Shown here: one piece after another, positions 1-7,768 of the stretch
Layout: every line of letters starts with the position of its first letter
How positions within the stretch are numbered: the stretch's first letter is position 1
Assembly: GCA_013824055.1 (NCBI GenBank)
Contig: PNNE01000048.1
Coordinates: 1-13,557, forward strand
Origin: Rhodobacter sp.
GTDB lineage: Bacteria > Pseudomonadota > Alphaproteobacteria > Rhodobacterales > Rhodobacteraceae
Length of the DNA stretch: 13,557 bases
Direction: 5' to 3'
The notes under the pieces: generated by a model
The model's database searches: none
Told to the model about the DNA's origin: nothing
Seen by the model: only the letters and a program-made list of their open reading frames with translations
Program-made: the position numbers and the translations under genes

Positions 1-1099
1 TGGCGGGACAATGGGTCAGCGCATTGCCGACCAGGTTGCGCAGAAGCTCGCCCAGAAGCACCTCTTCGGTCAGGGCCATCGCGCGTTCGGGACCGTCAAA
101 GCCAAGGTCCTGCCCAAGGCGGACCGCTTGCGGCATGAGGTCGGCAGTCACGCCGCGCGCAAGGGCGGCGACATCGACCTGGGCCAAGGCCGGACGTGTG
201 CCGCTGGCCTCGACCCGGGCCAGAAGCAGAAGCTGTTCCAGAACGCGCTCGATGCGGACAAGGGCATGGTCCGCCTTTTCCAGGGCATTGGACGCACTTG
301 ATTTTCCAGACACCGCGATCTGCGTTCGCGCCACGGTCAGCGGGGTGCGGATCTGGTGGTTGGCGTTGCTGGCAAAGTTCTGCAAGGCCGCCATCGCGCG
401 CGACAGCCGGACCAGAAAGCCGTTGAGGGCATCGACCACCGGGCGCAGCTCGGCCGGGGCGTCGGTTTCGATCGGGGTCAGGTCGTGCGGCTCGCGGGCG
501 GCGATGGTGCGGGAAAGCCGGTCAAGCGGACGCAGCGCGTAGGTGGCGACCGTCCAGGCGACGAGCGCGGCCCCGGCGATGAGACCGGCGATGCGCAGGG
601 CCGAGCGGGCGAGGATCGACGAAGCCAGCGCCTCGCGGGCGCGGGTGGTTTCGGCGACAGTGACGGTGAAGGGCAAGGTGCCCTCGCCGGTCGTCAGCTC
701 GCGCGCAAGCGTGGCGCTGCGGATCGAGACGGACTTGTAGATCGCATCGGTCAGTGCAGCGCCCTGGTCCGCACTTGCAGAAACGGTCGCAAGGTCCTGA
801 TATCCCGTCAGAAACCCCTGCGGCCCATCGACCCGGTAAAAGACCTGATCCTGGGCGGTCGAGGACAGCATGTCCAGTGCAGAGAACGGAATCGTCACGA
901 AAAGCCGCCCCTGGGCGTCAACGCTGACCCCTTCCGCGATGGCCATCGCCGAGCCGACGAGCACGCGGTCAGAGACATCCCGGGCGGTTCGCAGCGCCTC
1001 GATGCGCGTGTCCAGCAGCGCAACTGCGCCGATGGCGGCGGTGGCAAGGACGAGCCAGACCAGGATCGTCCGCCGAAGGGTGGCGGGACTGTCAGCCAC
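1..1099 (-). CDS. tctE: TctE-like sensor histidine kinase, C-terminus cut by window edge
   Basis: Inner-membrane sensor kinase expected to autophosphorylate and pass phosphate to the adjacent TctD regulator. I translated 366 residues from a GTG start at 1099 that overlaps the regulator's stop by 8 bases, so the two are translationally coupled. Visible order: membrane segment about residues 11-29, a periplasmic sensor of the 2CSK_N type to about 163, a second membrane segment about 167-189, a HAMP-like linker, then the H-box NHQIRTPLT with His248 as phosphoacceptor. The N-box (LLRNLVGNALTH, about 352-363) is reached just before the window ends, so the G-boxes lie outside. A Gln directly after the His is usual in TctE/QseC-like kinases. 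The GTG has no strong Shine-Dalgarno, consistent with coupling. Identification as a TctE-type kinase is firm; the ligand is inferred from the adjacent tctCBA genes. Confidence 0.9.
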   Translation of the reverse strand, partial: MADSPATLRRTILVWLVLATAAIGAVALLDTRIEALRTARDVSDRVLVGSAMAIAEGVSVDAQGRLFVTIPFSALDMLSSTAQDQVFYRVDGPQGFLTGYQDLATVSASADQGAALTDAIYKSVSIRSATLARELTTGEGTLPFTVTVAETTRAREALASSILARSALRIAGLIAGAALVAWTVATYALRPLDRLSRTIAAREPHDLTPIETDAPAELRPVVDALNGFLVRLSRAMAALQNFASNANHQIRTPLTVARTQIAVSGKSSASNALEKADHALVRIERVLEQLLLLARVEASGTRPALAQVDVAALARGVTADLMPQAVRLGQDLGFDGPERAMALTEEVLLGELLRNLVGNALTHCPA

Positions 1100-1763
1100 T
1101 CGGACGCTCCAGAAGGTAGCCAAGACCCCGGGCCGTGCGCAGGGTCAGGCCATGTGGGCCAAGACGGCGACGAAGCCGGCTGACGTACTGTTCGATCGCG
1201 TTGTCGGACAGGATGTCGTCAAGCGAGGTAAGCGATTGAACTATCGCCTCTTTTCCCACGACACGGCCAGCGCGCAGGAAGAACAGCTCCAGCAGGGCCA
1301 ACTCGCGCGGCGGCAGATCCAGCACCTCGTCCCCCACAGTGAAGCGGCGGGCGGCCATGTCGAAGCGGACAGCGCCGATCTGCAGTTCCGAAGCGTGATG
1401 CCCGGCCTGGCGACGCAGGATCGAGCGGACGCGGGCTTCGAATTCGCCGACGTCAAACGGTTTGACCATGTAATCATCGGCCCCAAGGTCAAGGCCCGCG
1501 ATCCGTTCGGAAGGTTCGCCTCGGGCGGTAAGTATCAGGATCGGAACGGGATTCTTGCGGGCACGCAGGGAGCGAAGCACGGAAAGCCCGTCCTTTTCCG
1601 GCAGGTTCAGGTCAAGGATCACAAGATCGAACCGTTCGGCCCCGATCAGGCTTTCAGCCGACAGGCCGTCATGGGTGACGTCCAGCGCATAGCCCGCACC
1701 GAGAAGGAGCGTGGTCAGCGCCTCGGCCAGGGGCAGGTCGTCTTCGACAAGCAGGATCCTCAT
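1092..1763 (-). CDS. tctD: TctD-like response regulator, OmpR/PhoB family
   Basis: A 223-residue DNA-binding response regulator. The receiver domain (about 1-112) shows the acidic pair D8/D9, phosphoacceptor D51 in LDLNLPEKDG, T79 and K101 in KPF. The C-terminal winged helix (about 125-220) ends in the family-typical RTARGLGYLLE. I chose the ATG at 1763 because it begins directly with MRILLVEDD. The reading frame stays open upstream to about 1973, but that extension resembles no receiver N-terminus. Length matches TctD. It is co-transcribed with tctE and divergent from the binding protein and tctCBA genes, which it probably activates. OmpR-type regulators bind tandem direct repeats about 11 bases apart; candidate sites are annotated at 1892-1909 and 3113-3130. 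Confidence 0.93.
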   Translation of the reverse strand: MRILLVEDDLPLAEALTTLLLGAGYALDVTHDGLSAESLIGAERFDLVILDLNLPEKDGLSVLRSLRARKNPVPILILTARGEPSERIAGLDLGADDYMVKPFDVGEFEARVRSILRRQAGHHASELQIGAVRFDMAARRFTVGDEVLDLPPRELALLELFFLRAGRVVGKEAIVQSLTSLDDILSDNAIEQYVSRLRRRLGPHGLTLRTARGLGYLLERPSG

Positions 1764-1891
1764 GCCCGCAAGCCTAGGGCAGGTGGTCATGGGTGCGGAA
1801 GAGTGAAGAGGCGTCGCGCGGCAACATGAGGATCGGGCCGCAACCCGTTCATAATATGGCACTAATCCGATGTTTCGCGCGGCGCTTGGCG

Positions 1892-1909
1892 TTCCTGGCT
1901 TCGTCCTGA
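1892..1909 (-). promoter_or_regulatory. Candidate TctD binding box (7-4-7 direct repeat)
   Basis: On the minus strand this reads TCAGGAC-gaag-CCAGGAA: two heptamers with a shared CAGG core, starts 11 bases apart. That is the spacing used by PhoB/OmpR-type regulators. The same NCAGGNN-N4-NCAGGNN layout occurs upstream of tctC at 3113-3130. Assignment to TctD is inference from the shared pattern and position. Confidence 0.4.
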
Positions 1910-1972
1910 CCGGGCGAAAGATCGACCCAGGTCGACACTCTGCGTCGAATCGGCACTGCCGAAGCCCGGTCA
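1907..1972. repeat. Inverted repeat with two nested palindromes
   Basis: The outer arms TGACCGGGC (1907-1915) and GCCCGGTCA (1964-1972) are perfect 9-base complements. Between them lie TCGACC-ca-GGTCGA (1922-1935) and TCGGCA-c-TGCCGA (1950-1962), both perfect. This could be operator DNA or, if transcribed, a branched RNA leader of the binding-protein gene. There is no T-run, so it is not an intrinsic terminator. Confidence 0.5.
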
Positions 1973-2050
1973 ATCCGCGGCAGTCTTTGAAGGCGGGCGG
2001 GCGGCCAGCATCGGTTGCCGGAGCCTGGGCGATGCGGCTAGGCTGGTCCC

Positions 2051-3097
2051 ATGTGGATGCTGCGCGCGCTTCTGGTCTGCCTTGCCCTGCCAGCGGGGGC
2101 GGAAGTCGTGGACTTTCCCGCGCCTCAGGGCGGCGACCGGAGGCTGGTGATCTATTCCTCGCTCGACTCGCCCCTTGCCCGACCGCTGATCGAGGCGTTC
2201 CAGGTCCTTCGGCCGGACGTCGCGGTGCGCTACGAGGACCTGCTGGCCGGCGAGATCGCGATGCGGGTCATGGCCGAGACGGATGCAGGCAAGCCCACGG
2301 CGGACCTGGTCTTTTCCTCGGCGATGGATGTGACGGTGAAGCTGGCCAATGACGGCTATGCCCGCGAGGCGGATGTGCCGGGAGCCGCGGCCTGGCCGGA
2401 CTGGGCGGGCTGGCGCAACATGGTCTTTGCGCTGACCTTCGAGCCGGGGGTGATCGTCTATCACCGCCCCTCGTTTCCCGATGGCCCGCCGGACACGCGG
2501 GCGGCGCTGATCGACTGGCTGGAGACGGCCCCGAAAGGGCAGATCGGGACCTATGACATCGCGCGCTCGGCGGTGGGCTATCTGTACCTGATGCGGGACC
2601 AGGAGCATTTCGCCGACCTCTGGCAGCTGGTCCGGGCCATGGGGCGGGCCGGGGTGCAGACCTATCCGACCTCGCAGGAGGTGATTGACGGGGTGAACTC
2701 GGGCAGGCTGAAGCTGGGCTACAACGTGCTGGGGTCCTATGCGGCGGATCAGGCGGCGCGGCTGCCGGATCTCGGGCTGGTGCTGCCGCGGGATTATGTC
2801 GTGGTGATCAGCCGGGTGGCACTGGTCCCGCGGGCGGCGGCCAACCCCGACCTGGGCGAGGCCTTCCTGGAGTTCCTGATGTCGCGCGACGGACAGACGG
2901 TGCTGGCCGAGCGGTTGCGGCTGCCGGCCGTCAGCCTGGAGGTCAGGGGCAAGGATTCGGCGGCGGCGATGCAGGAGGCCCTGGGGGCGAAGCTGCGGCC
3001 GGTCGAAGTGTCTCCGGGTCTCCTGGCCTATCTGGATGCGGCCAGCCGGGCGCGGGTGCTGGCCGAATGGAACGCGGCGCTGGAGGGCGGCGAGTAG
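2051..3097 (+). CDS. Orphan periplasmic solute-binding protein, AfuA/PgtC-like (COG1840 type)
   Basis: A 348-residue secreted binding protein. Residues 1-17 form a short signal peptide with likely cleavage AGA|EVV. The mature part opens with the class-typical RLVIYSSLDSPLARPLIEAF, then DLVFSSAMD and the hinge region TYDIARSAVGYLYL. It lacks the paired Tyr residues used by FbpA/AfuA iron binders (only GYNVLGSYA there), so iron is unlikely to be the ligand. No ABC permease or ATPase gene is nearby; it sits between the divergent tctDE pair and tctCBA. In Salmonella, PgtC is a related periplasmic protein acting in signalling to a two-component system, so a co-sensor role for TctE is a reasonable inference. 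The ATG at 2051 is the first after an in-frame stop at 2039; its ribosome binding site is weak. Confidence 0.85.
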   Translation: MWMLRALLVCLALPAGAEVVDFPAPQGGDRRLVIYSSLDSPLARPLIEAFQVLRPDVAVRYEDLLAGEIAMRVMAETDAGKPTADLVFSSAMDVTVKLANDGYAREADVPGAAAWPDWAGWRNMVFALTFEPGVIVYHRPSFPDGPPDTRAALIDWLETAPKGQIGTYDIARSAVGYLYLMRDQEHFADLWQLVRAMGRAGVQTYPTSQEVIDGVNSGRLKLGYNVLGSYAADQAARLPDLGLVLPRDYVVVISRVALVPRAAANPDLGEAFLEFLMSRDGQTVLAERLRLPAVSLEVRGKDSAAAMQEALGAKLRPVEVSPGLLAYLDAASRARVLAEWNAALEGGE

Positions 3098-3112
3098 GCG
3101 TCAGGGAACATG

Positions 3113-3130
3113 TCAGGTTCGTGACAGGTT
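3113..3130 (+). promoter_or_regulatory. Candidate TctD binding box upstream of tctC (7-4-7 direct repeat)
   Basis: TCAGGTT-cgtg-ACAGGTT: two near-identical heptamers starting 11 bases apart, the standard layout for OmpR/PhoB-family regulators such as TctD. A further CAGG lies 12 bases upstream (3102-3105). The box begins 15 bases after the binding-protein stop and 98 bases before tctC, suggesting that tctC has its own regulated promoter. No convincing -10 is visible. Confidence 0.45.
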
Positions 3131-3131
3131 G

Positions 3132-3188
3132 CCGTGGTTTGCTGCAGCCGTTCCGGGGAGGGAGCCCCGGCGGATTCGGCAACCACGG
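3132..3188 (+). promoter_or_regulatory. Nested stem-loop in the tctC leader
   Basis: Outer stem CCGTGGTT (3132-3139) pairs with AACCACGG (3181-3188). A middle GCCG/CGGC pair (3147-3150 with 3177-3180) and an inner CCGGGG (3153-3158)/CCCCGG (3165-3170) with a 6-base loop lie inside it. No T-tract follows, so it is not a standard terminator. It ends 11 bases before the Shine-Dalgarno of tctC. Possible roles are 5'-end protection of the tctC message, which would favour high binding-protein levels, or leader control. Confidence 0.5.
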
Positions 3189-3210
3189 TTGCCACAAGGG
3201 AGGAAACAGG

Positions 3211-4155
3211 ATGAAACACGCAATTCTGGGCGTGGCCTTCGCGGCTGCGCTGGCAGTTCCGGCATTCGCGCAGGACTACACCATCATGGCACCCGCCAAC
3301 CCCGGCGGCGGCTGGGATGGCACGGCCCGCGCCATGCAGGAAGTGCTGCAGGCCGAAGGCATCGCGCCCTCGGTCGAGGTGGTCAACGTCCCCGGCGCGG
3401 GTGGAACGGTCGGTCTGGCGCAGTTCGTGGCCGACAGCGCCGGCGATCCGACCAGGCTGATCGTCGGCGGCTATGTGATGGTGGGCGCGATCCTGACCAA
3501 CGCCTCGCCGGTGACGTTGAAGGACGTGACGCCCATCGCGCGGCTGACCGGCGACACGCAGGCCATCGTCGTTCCGGCGGCGTCGGACATCCAGACGCTG
3601 GCCGATCTGGTCGAAAAGCTGAAGGCCGATCCCGGCGCGGTCAGCTGGGCCGGTGGCTCGGCGGGCGGCACGGACCACATCACCGTGGGACTGCTGGCCA
3701 AGGCGGCGGGCGTTGACCCGACGAAGATCAACTACATCGCCTTCTCGGGCGGCGGCGAGGCGATGGCGGCGATCCTGGGCAACCAGGTGACGGCGGGCGT
3801 GTCGTCGGTGGGCGAGTTCGCCGAGCAGGTGAAGGCGGGCACGATGCGGCTTCTGGCGGTGTCCTCGGCCGAGCGGCTGCCGGGCATCGACGCGCCGACC
3901 ATCAAGGAGGCGGGCTATGACGTGGTGCTGGAGAACTGGCGGATGGTCGCCGCGGCTCCGGGCCTGACGCCGGAACAGGTGGCGAAGATCAGCGCCGACA
4001 TGGAGAAGCTGAACAGCAGCGCGGGCTGGACGAAGCTGCTGGCCGAGAGGGGCTGGACCAACACCTACCTTGCCGGTGACGCCTTTGCCGCACAGCTTGA
4101 CGCGGACATTGCCGCGACCGAGACGGTGCTGCGCGCCATCGGTCTGGTCAAGTGA
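3211..4155 (+). CDS. tctC: Tricarboxylate-type transporter periplasmic binding protein TctC (Bug family)
   Basis: A 314-residue extracytoplasmic receptor of a tripartite tricarboxylate transporter. The signal peptide covers residues 1-20 (AFA|QDY). Family signatures are the [10 protein letters not shown] loop near the mature N-terminus and [22 protein letters not shown] in the second ligand loop. The ATG at 3211 follows a strong AGGA ribosome binding site (3201-3204). The same frame is open upstream to 3067, but that part lacks a signal peptide and is rejected. Its 3' end overlaps tctB by 4 bases (GTGA). Substrate is probably a di- or tricarboxylate; the sequence alone does not say which, since Bug-family ligands vary widely. 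Confidence 0.93.
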   Translation: MKHAILGVAFAAALAVPAFAQDYTIMAPANPGGGWDGTARAMQEVLQAEGIAPSVEVVNVPGAGGTVGLAQFVADSAGDPTRLIVGGYVMVGAILTNASPVTLKDVTPIARLTGDTQAIVVPAASDIQTLADLVEKLKADPGAVSWAGGSAGGTDHITVGLLAKAAGVDPTKINYIAFSGGGEAMAAILGNQVTAGVSSVGEFAEQVKAGTMRLLAVSSAERLPGIDAPTIKEAGYDVVLENWRMVAAAPGLTPEQVAKISADMEKLNSSAGWTKLLAERGWTNTYLAGDAFAAQLDADIAATETVLRAIGLVK

Positions 4156-4652
4156 GCCAGGGGTCCTTCCCCGGACGCCGCCCCCCCACCCGTTCGGGCG
4201 GGGCGGCGTTCATCATAGCGGCGGGGCTGGCGGGGATCGCGGCGTTGATCCTGGTCGATGCGGCGGGGCTGAAACAGGACGGCGGCTATGCCGGTGTCGG
4301 TCCCGGCGATGTGCCACGGATCATCGCCTACGGGCTTCTGGTGCTGGCAGTGCTGACGGTGATTTCGGGCCTGAAGGGCGATCTGCCGAAGCCGCCGCGT
4401 CAGGCCCCTGCCCCGGTCTTGTGGATCCTGGGCGGTCTTGGGCTGCAACTGGTGCTGCTGCATGTGGTGGGCTTTGTCATCTCGGGCGCGATCCTGTTCG
4501 CGATGACCGCACGGGCGTTCGGGCAGCGGCCCCTGTGGAAGGCCGTCGCCGTGGGGCTGGTGCTGGCGCTGGTGATCTACGGGATCTTCGACCAGCTCTT
4601 GCAGCTGAACCTGCCGGCAGGGCCGCTGGAGCGGCTGATCTTCAGAGGATAG
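4152..4652 (+). CDS. tctB: Small membrane subunit TctB of the tricarboxylate-type transporter
   Basis: A 166-residue integral membrane protein, the small poorly conserved subunit of the TTT transporter. Hydrophobic segments lie at about 17-37, 55-73, 88-119 (possibly two helices) and 130-148. The [15 protein letters not shown] stretch (46-60) matches the conserved G-P-x-x-x-P-R motif after helix 1. It starts with GTG inside the tctC stop (GTGA), has no clear ribosome binding site of its own, and so depends on translational coupling. It ends 4 bases before tctA. Confidence 0.9.
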   Translation: MSQGSFPGRRPPTRSGGAAFIIAAGLAGIAALILVDAAGLKQDGGYAGVGPGDVPRIIAYGLLVLAVLTVISGLKGDLPKPPRQAPAPVLWILGGLGLQLVLLHVVGFVISGAILFAMTARAFGQRPLWKAVAVGLVLALVIYGIFDQLLQLNLPAGPLERLIFRG

Positions 4653-4656
4653 GGCG

Positions 4657-6171
4657 ATGGACAGCTTTTCGCTGCTGATGCAGGGTCTTGCCTCGGCGAT
4701 GGACCCGATGATCCTGCTTTACGCGCTGATCGGGGTGACGCTGGGCACCGCTGTCGGCGTGCTGCCGGGGATCGGCCCGGCGCTGACCGTGGCGCTGCTG
4801 TTGCCGGTGACCTACGGGCTGGACCCTGCAGGGTCGCTGATCATGTTCGCAGGCATCTACTACGGGGGCATGTATGGCGGCTCGACAACCTCGATCCTGC
4901 TGAACACTCCGGGCGAGAGCGCGTCGATCGTCACGGCGATCGAGGGCAACCGGATGGCGCGGCAGGGACGCGGCGGACCGGCGCTGGCGACGGCGGCCAT
5001 CGGAAGCTTCGTGGCCGGTCTGATCGCGACGCTGATGCTGGCGTTCCTGGCACCTCAGGTGGTCAAGCTGGCGTTGACGCTGGGCCCGCGCGAGTATTTC
5101 GCGCTGATGGTGCTGGCCTTCGTCACGGTTTCGGCGACCTTCGGCGACAGCGCCTTGCGGGGGCTGACATCGCTGTTCATCGGCCTTGCGCTGGCCTGCG
5201 TCGGGATCGACGGCCTGACTGGCGCCGCGCGGCTGACCTATGGCGTGCCGCAGCTGATGGACGGGATCGAGACGACGACGCTGGCCGTGGCCCTGTTTGC
5301 CATCGGCGAGGCGCTGGCGGTGGCGGCGATGCTGACGCCGCCGGACGGGATGCACAAGGTCACCGGGTCGGTGAGTATGACGCGGACGGATTGGCGGCGG
5401 TCGTGGAAGGCCTGGCTGCGCGGGACCTTCATCGGCTTTCCCATCGGGTCGATGCCCGCCGGGGGGGCGGATGTGGCGTCCTTCCTGTCCTATGCGGCAG
5501 AGCGCAAGCTGACCAGACACCCCGAAGAGTTCGGCAAAGGCGCCATCGAAGGGGTGGCCGGGCCGGAAGCGGCAAACAATGCGGCGGCGGCGGGGACGCT
5601 GGTGCCGCTCTTGACGCTGGGGCTGCCGACGACGGCCACGGCGGCGATCATGCTGGCGGGATTCCAGCAGTTCGGGTTGCAGCCGGGGCCGCTGCTGTTC
5701 GTGATGAACGCCGAGTTGGTCTGGACGCTGATCGCAAGCCTTCTGATCGCCAACCTGATGCTGGTGGTGCTGAACCTGCCGCTGATCGGGCTGTGGATCA
5801 AGCTGCTGTCGATCCCGCGGCCCTGGCTTTACGGCGGCATCCTGCTCTTCGCCACGCTGGGCACCATCGGGGTCAACCCCTCGCCGGTCGAGCTGGGCAT
5901 GCTGATCCTGTTCGGGATGATGGGCTACGGGATGCGGCTTTACGGCTATCCCATCGCGCCGGTGGTCGTGGGGCTGATCCTGGGGCCGATGGCCGAACAG
6001 CAGTTGCGCCGGGCCTTGTCCATTGCCCAGGGTGACTGGACCACGCTGGTCTCGACCCCGGTTTCGGCCACGCTGCTGACGATTTCGGCGGTGTTCCTGA
6101 TCGTGCCGATGCTGATGCGGCTGCGGGGCCGGGGCAAGGTGCTGAGCCAGGTCGCGGGGGACCCGGACTGA
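4657..6171 (+). CDS. tctA: Large membrane subunit TctA of the tricarboxylate-type transporter
   Basis: A 504-residue permease, standard length, with about 10-12 hydrophobic segments. It drives secondary, ion-coupled uptake of the ligand delivered by TctC. Conserved family motifs are present in both halves: [15 protein letters not shown] (30-44) and [20 protein letters not shown] (68-87), then [20 protein letters not shown] and [12 protein letters not shown] at about 301-336. The ATG at 4657 has a GAGG 8 bases upstream, embedded in the end of tctB. It closes the tctCBA operon and runs head-on into the Anbu gene 16 bases later. Confidence 0.95.
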   Translation: MDSFSLLMQGLASAMDPMILLYALIGVTLGTAVGVLPGIGPALTVALLLPVTYGLDPAGSLIMFAGIYYGGMYGGSTTSILLNTPGESASIVTAIEGNRMARQGRGGPALATAAIGSFVAGLIATLMLAFLAPQVVKLALTLGPREYFALMVLAFVTVSATFGDSALRGLTSLFIGLALACVGIDGLTGAARLTYGVPQLMDGIETTTLAVALFAIGEALAVAAMLTPPDGMHKVTGSVSMTRTDWRRSWKAWLRGTFIGFPIGSMPAGGADVASFLSYAAERKLTRHPEEFGKGAIEGVAGPEAANNAAAAGTLVPLLTLGLPTTATAAIMLAGFQQFGLQPGPLLFVMNAELVWTLIASLLIANLMLVVLNLPLIGLWIKLLSIPRPWLYGGILLFATLGTIGVNPSPVELGMLILFGMMGYGMRLYGYPIAPVVVGLILGPMAEQQLRRALSIAQGDWTTLVSTPVSATLLTISAVFLIVPMLMRLRGRGKVLSQVAGDPD

Positions 6172-6187
6172 GCCGCCCCCCGGCCGG

Positions 6188-6910
6188 TCAGATCGTGATC
6201 TTCGCGAAACCGTCCCGCAGCGCGGTGGACCAGGCTTCGGACATGGCGCGGAACTGGGGGTCCCCGGCCTCGATCCGGCGGCGCAGCGTGACCCTCAGCG
6301 CGTCGCGTTCGATCACCGCAAGGTCCAGCGGCATGCCGACCGACAGGTTCGAGCGCAGCGTCGAATCCATCGACAGCAGCACCGCCTTCTGCGCGTCCGA
6401 CAGGCTGGTCGAGGGCTTGACCACCCGGTCCAGGATCGGCTTGCCATACTTGTGCTCGCCGATCTGCAGGAAGGGCGCGTCCTCGGTCGCCTCGATGAAA
6501 TTGCCTTCCGGGTAGATCAGGAACATCCGCATCGCCCCGCCCTTGCGCTGACCGGCGACGATCATGCTGGCGCTGGCCCCCTGCGCGGCGGAAAGCTTGT
6601 GGTCGATCTCGCCACGGACCGCCGCCAGCTTGTTGCCGACGATCTCGGCCACCTTCAGCAGGGTCGGCGCCAGCATGATCGAGGTGTCGGGCGTGGCCTC
6701 GGGGTCCTCGATCGCTTCGCGCAGCTGGGCGATGGTGGTCTGGGTCACGGACAGGCTGCCCGCGGTCATGATGGTGATGACGCGTTCGCCCGGCTCTTCG
6801 AAGGTGAACATCTTGCGGTAGGTCGAGATGTTGTCGAGCCCGGCATTCGTGCGGGTGTCCGACAGCATCACCATGCCGTCGTTCAGCAAGAGCCCCACGC
6901 AGTACGTCAT
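6188..6910 (-). CDS. Anbu, proteasome-type peptidase subunit (COG3484 type)
   Basis: A 240-residue Ntn-hydrolase of the Anbu (ancestral beta-subunit-like) family, related to HslV and proteasome beta subunits. The start MTYCVGLLLNDGMVMLSDTRT gives, after Met removal, Thr1 as nucleophile, with Asp17 and Lys32 in the expected positions for an active site. No propeptide is visible. Known Anbu proteins form open ring or spiral assemblies, and their substrate is unknown. The ATG at 6910 has a GAGGG ribosome binding site 7 bases upstream. It is the last gene of the ATP-grasp/alpha-E/transglutaminase cluster, 52 bases after the transglutaminase stop, and is intact although two of its partners are frameshifted. 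It is convergent with tctA. Confidence 0.93.
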   Translation of the reverse strand: MTYCVGLLLNDGMVMLSDTRTNAGLDNISTYRKMFTFEEPGERVITIMTAGSLSVTQTTIAQLREAIEDPEATPDTSIMLAPTLLKVAEIVGNKLAAVRGEIDHKLSAAQGASASMIVAGQRKGGAMRMFLIYPEGNFIEATEDAPFLQIGEHKYGKPILDRVVKPSTSLSDAQKAVLLSMDSTLRSNLSVGMPLDLAVIERDALRVTLRRRIEAGDPQFRAMSEAWSTALRDGFAKITI

Positions 6911-6962
6911 TGTCCGTCCCTCGGTTCCAGACCCGCTTGGGGCCCGCCTTCAGCGCTGCAGC

Positions 6963-7768
6963 CTATTGGGCCGCCTGCAGGATCGCAACCGTCACATCCA
7001 TCTCTTCACGCCCGCCGCCGCGCGCGATGCCGCGGATCGGGGCCGCGTCCTGGGCGTCAAGGCCCGAACCGAGGCGGATGTAGCGCGCATCCGGGCAACA
7101 GCGGTTGGCGGGGTCGAAGCCGACCCAGCCAAGGCCGGGAAGGTGCAGCTCGGCCCAGGCATGGGCGGCCTCGTGCGGCGAGCCCTCTTCGGTACCGAAA
7201 GGTAGCCCGAGACATAGCGCGCCGGGATGCCGCGACGGCGCGCGCAGGCGATCAGCGCGTGCGCGTGGTCCTGGCAGACGCCTTCGCCCAGGGCCAGAGC
7301 CTCGGCGGCGGTGGTGTGGGCATGGGTCACGCCGGGGCGATAGGCGATGGCGTCCGACACGGCGGCGGACAGCGCATGGGCCAGCGCCAGGGCGTCGGGC
7401 GCGGCGGCGGTGTCGGCCAGCGCCATCAGGGCCACATCCGGTCGCGTGGGCAGGGTGTCGCAGAGGTAACAGTCGGGAGGCACGGTTTCGCGGTGGCCGC
7501 GCAGCACGCCGGCAAGGTCCTCGGTCTCGACCGTGCCGCTGACATGCACCACCACTTCGCTCACCGGACCGGCGATGGTCCAGGCCTGGATCTGGTCCCC
7601 GGCCCCGTCACGGTGCCGCGCGCCCTTGCGACCGCCCGAAACGGTGACCTCCCAGTCGATGACCTTCTGGCCGGAATGGCTGGCGGGTGTCAGCCGGTGG
7701 CTTTGCACCACGGATCGCACCGGGTGATCGTAGGTGTAGCGGGTCACATGATCGACAGTCAGGCGCAT
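6963..7768 (-). pseudogene. Transglutaminase-like cysteine protease of the Anbu cluster, frameshifted
   Basis: This is the transglutaminase-like partner of the Anbu operon. From the ATG at 7768 the frame reads MRLTVDHVTRYTYDHPVRSV with the catalytic Cys in GEGVCQDHAH (Cys165), then loses the family sequence after GYL at about 7198-7200. The normal C-terminus continues in another frame: TEEGSPHEAAHAWAEL, GWVGFDPANRCCPDARYI, ending at the TAG 6965-6963. Adding one base to the run of three T (minus strand, 7200-7198) gives GYLFGTEEGS and a 268-residue protein with His203 and Asp219 completing the triad. Without that base, the product runs on to 6992 and lacks both. The start overlaps the alpha-E stop (TGATG) and a GGAG ribosome binding site precedes it. 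Sequencing error or a recent lesion; I cannot tell which. Confidence 0.9.

Larger units (their letters stand above)
1764..2050. promoter_or_regulatory. Divergent intergenic region between tctD and the orphan binding-protein gene
   Basis: This 287-base gene-free stretch must hold the promoters for both directions. It contains an AT-rich patch at about 1849-1867, the only one in the region, which reads TATTAT on the minus strand at 1856-1851 and could be a -10 for tctDE. No good -35 is visible for it. Also present are a long-range inverted repeat (1907-1972), two nested short palindromes, and a tandem CAGG repeat (1892-1909), annotated separately. I cannot place transcription starts with confidence. 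Confidence 0.5.

Noticed and set aside
356..1829. Plus-strand open frames across tctE and tctD
   Set aside because: The minus strand encodes unmistakable kinase and regulator motifs throughout; the plus-strand products resemble no family.
1764..1973. Upstream extension of tctD in the same frame
   Set aside because: Receiver domains begin with MRILLVEDD as at 1763; the extra 70 residues are Arg/Pro/Cys-rich and overlap the divergent control region.
2051..3097. Iron(III) ABC-transporter binding protein (AfuA/FbpA)
   Set aside because: The paired Tyr iron ligands are missing, and no permease or ATPase gene is adjacent.
3153..3170. Inner hairpin upstream of tctC as an intrinsic terminator
   Set aside because: No T-run follows the stem; the downstream bases are purine-rich and lead into the ribosome binding site.
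3067..3210. Upstream extension of tctC
   Set aside because: It would bury the signal peptide, and the ATG at 3211 has a strong AGGA ribosome binding site. The extension overlaps the end of the previous gene in another frame.
4642..5520. Long open frame antisense to tctA
   Set aside because: Arg/His/Gln-rich product typical of a GC-rich shadow frame, no ribosome binding site, and the plus strand holds a clear TctA.
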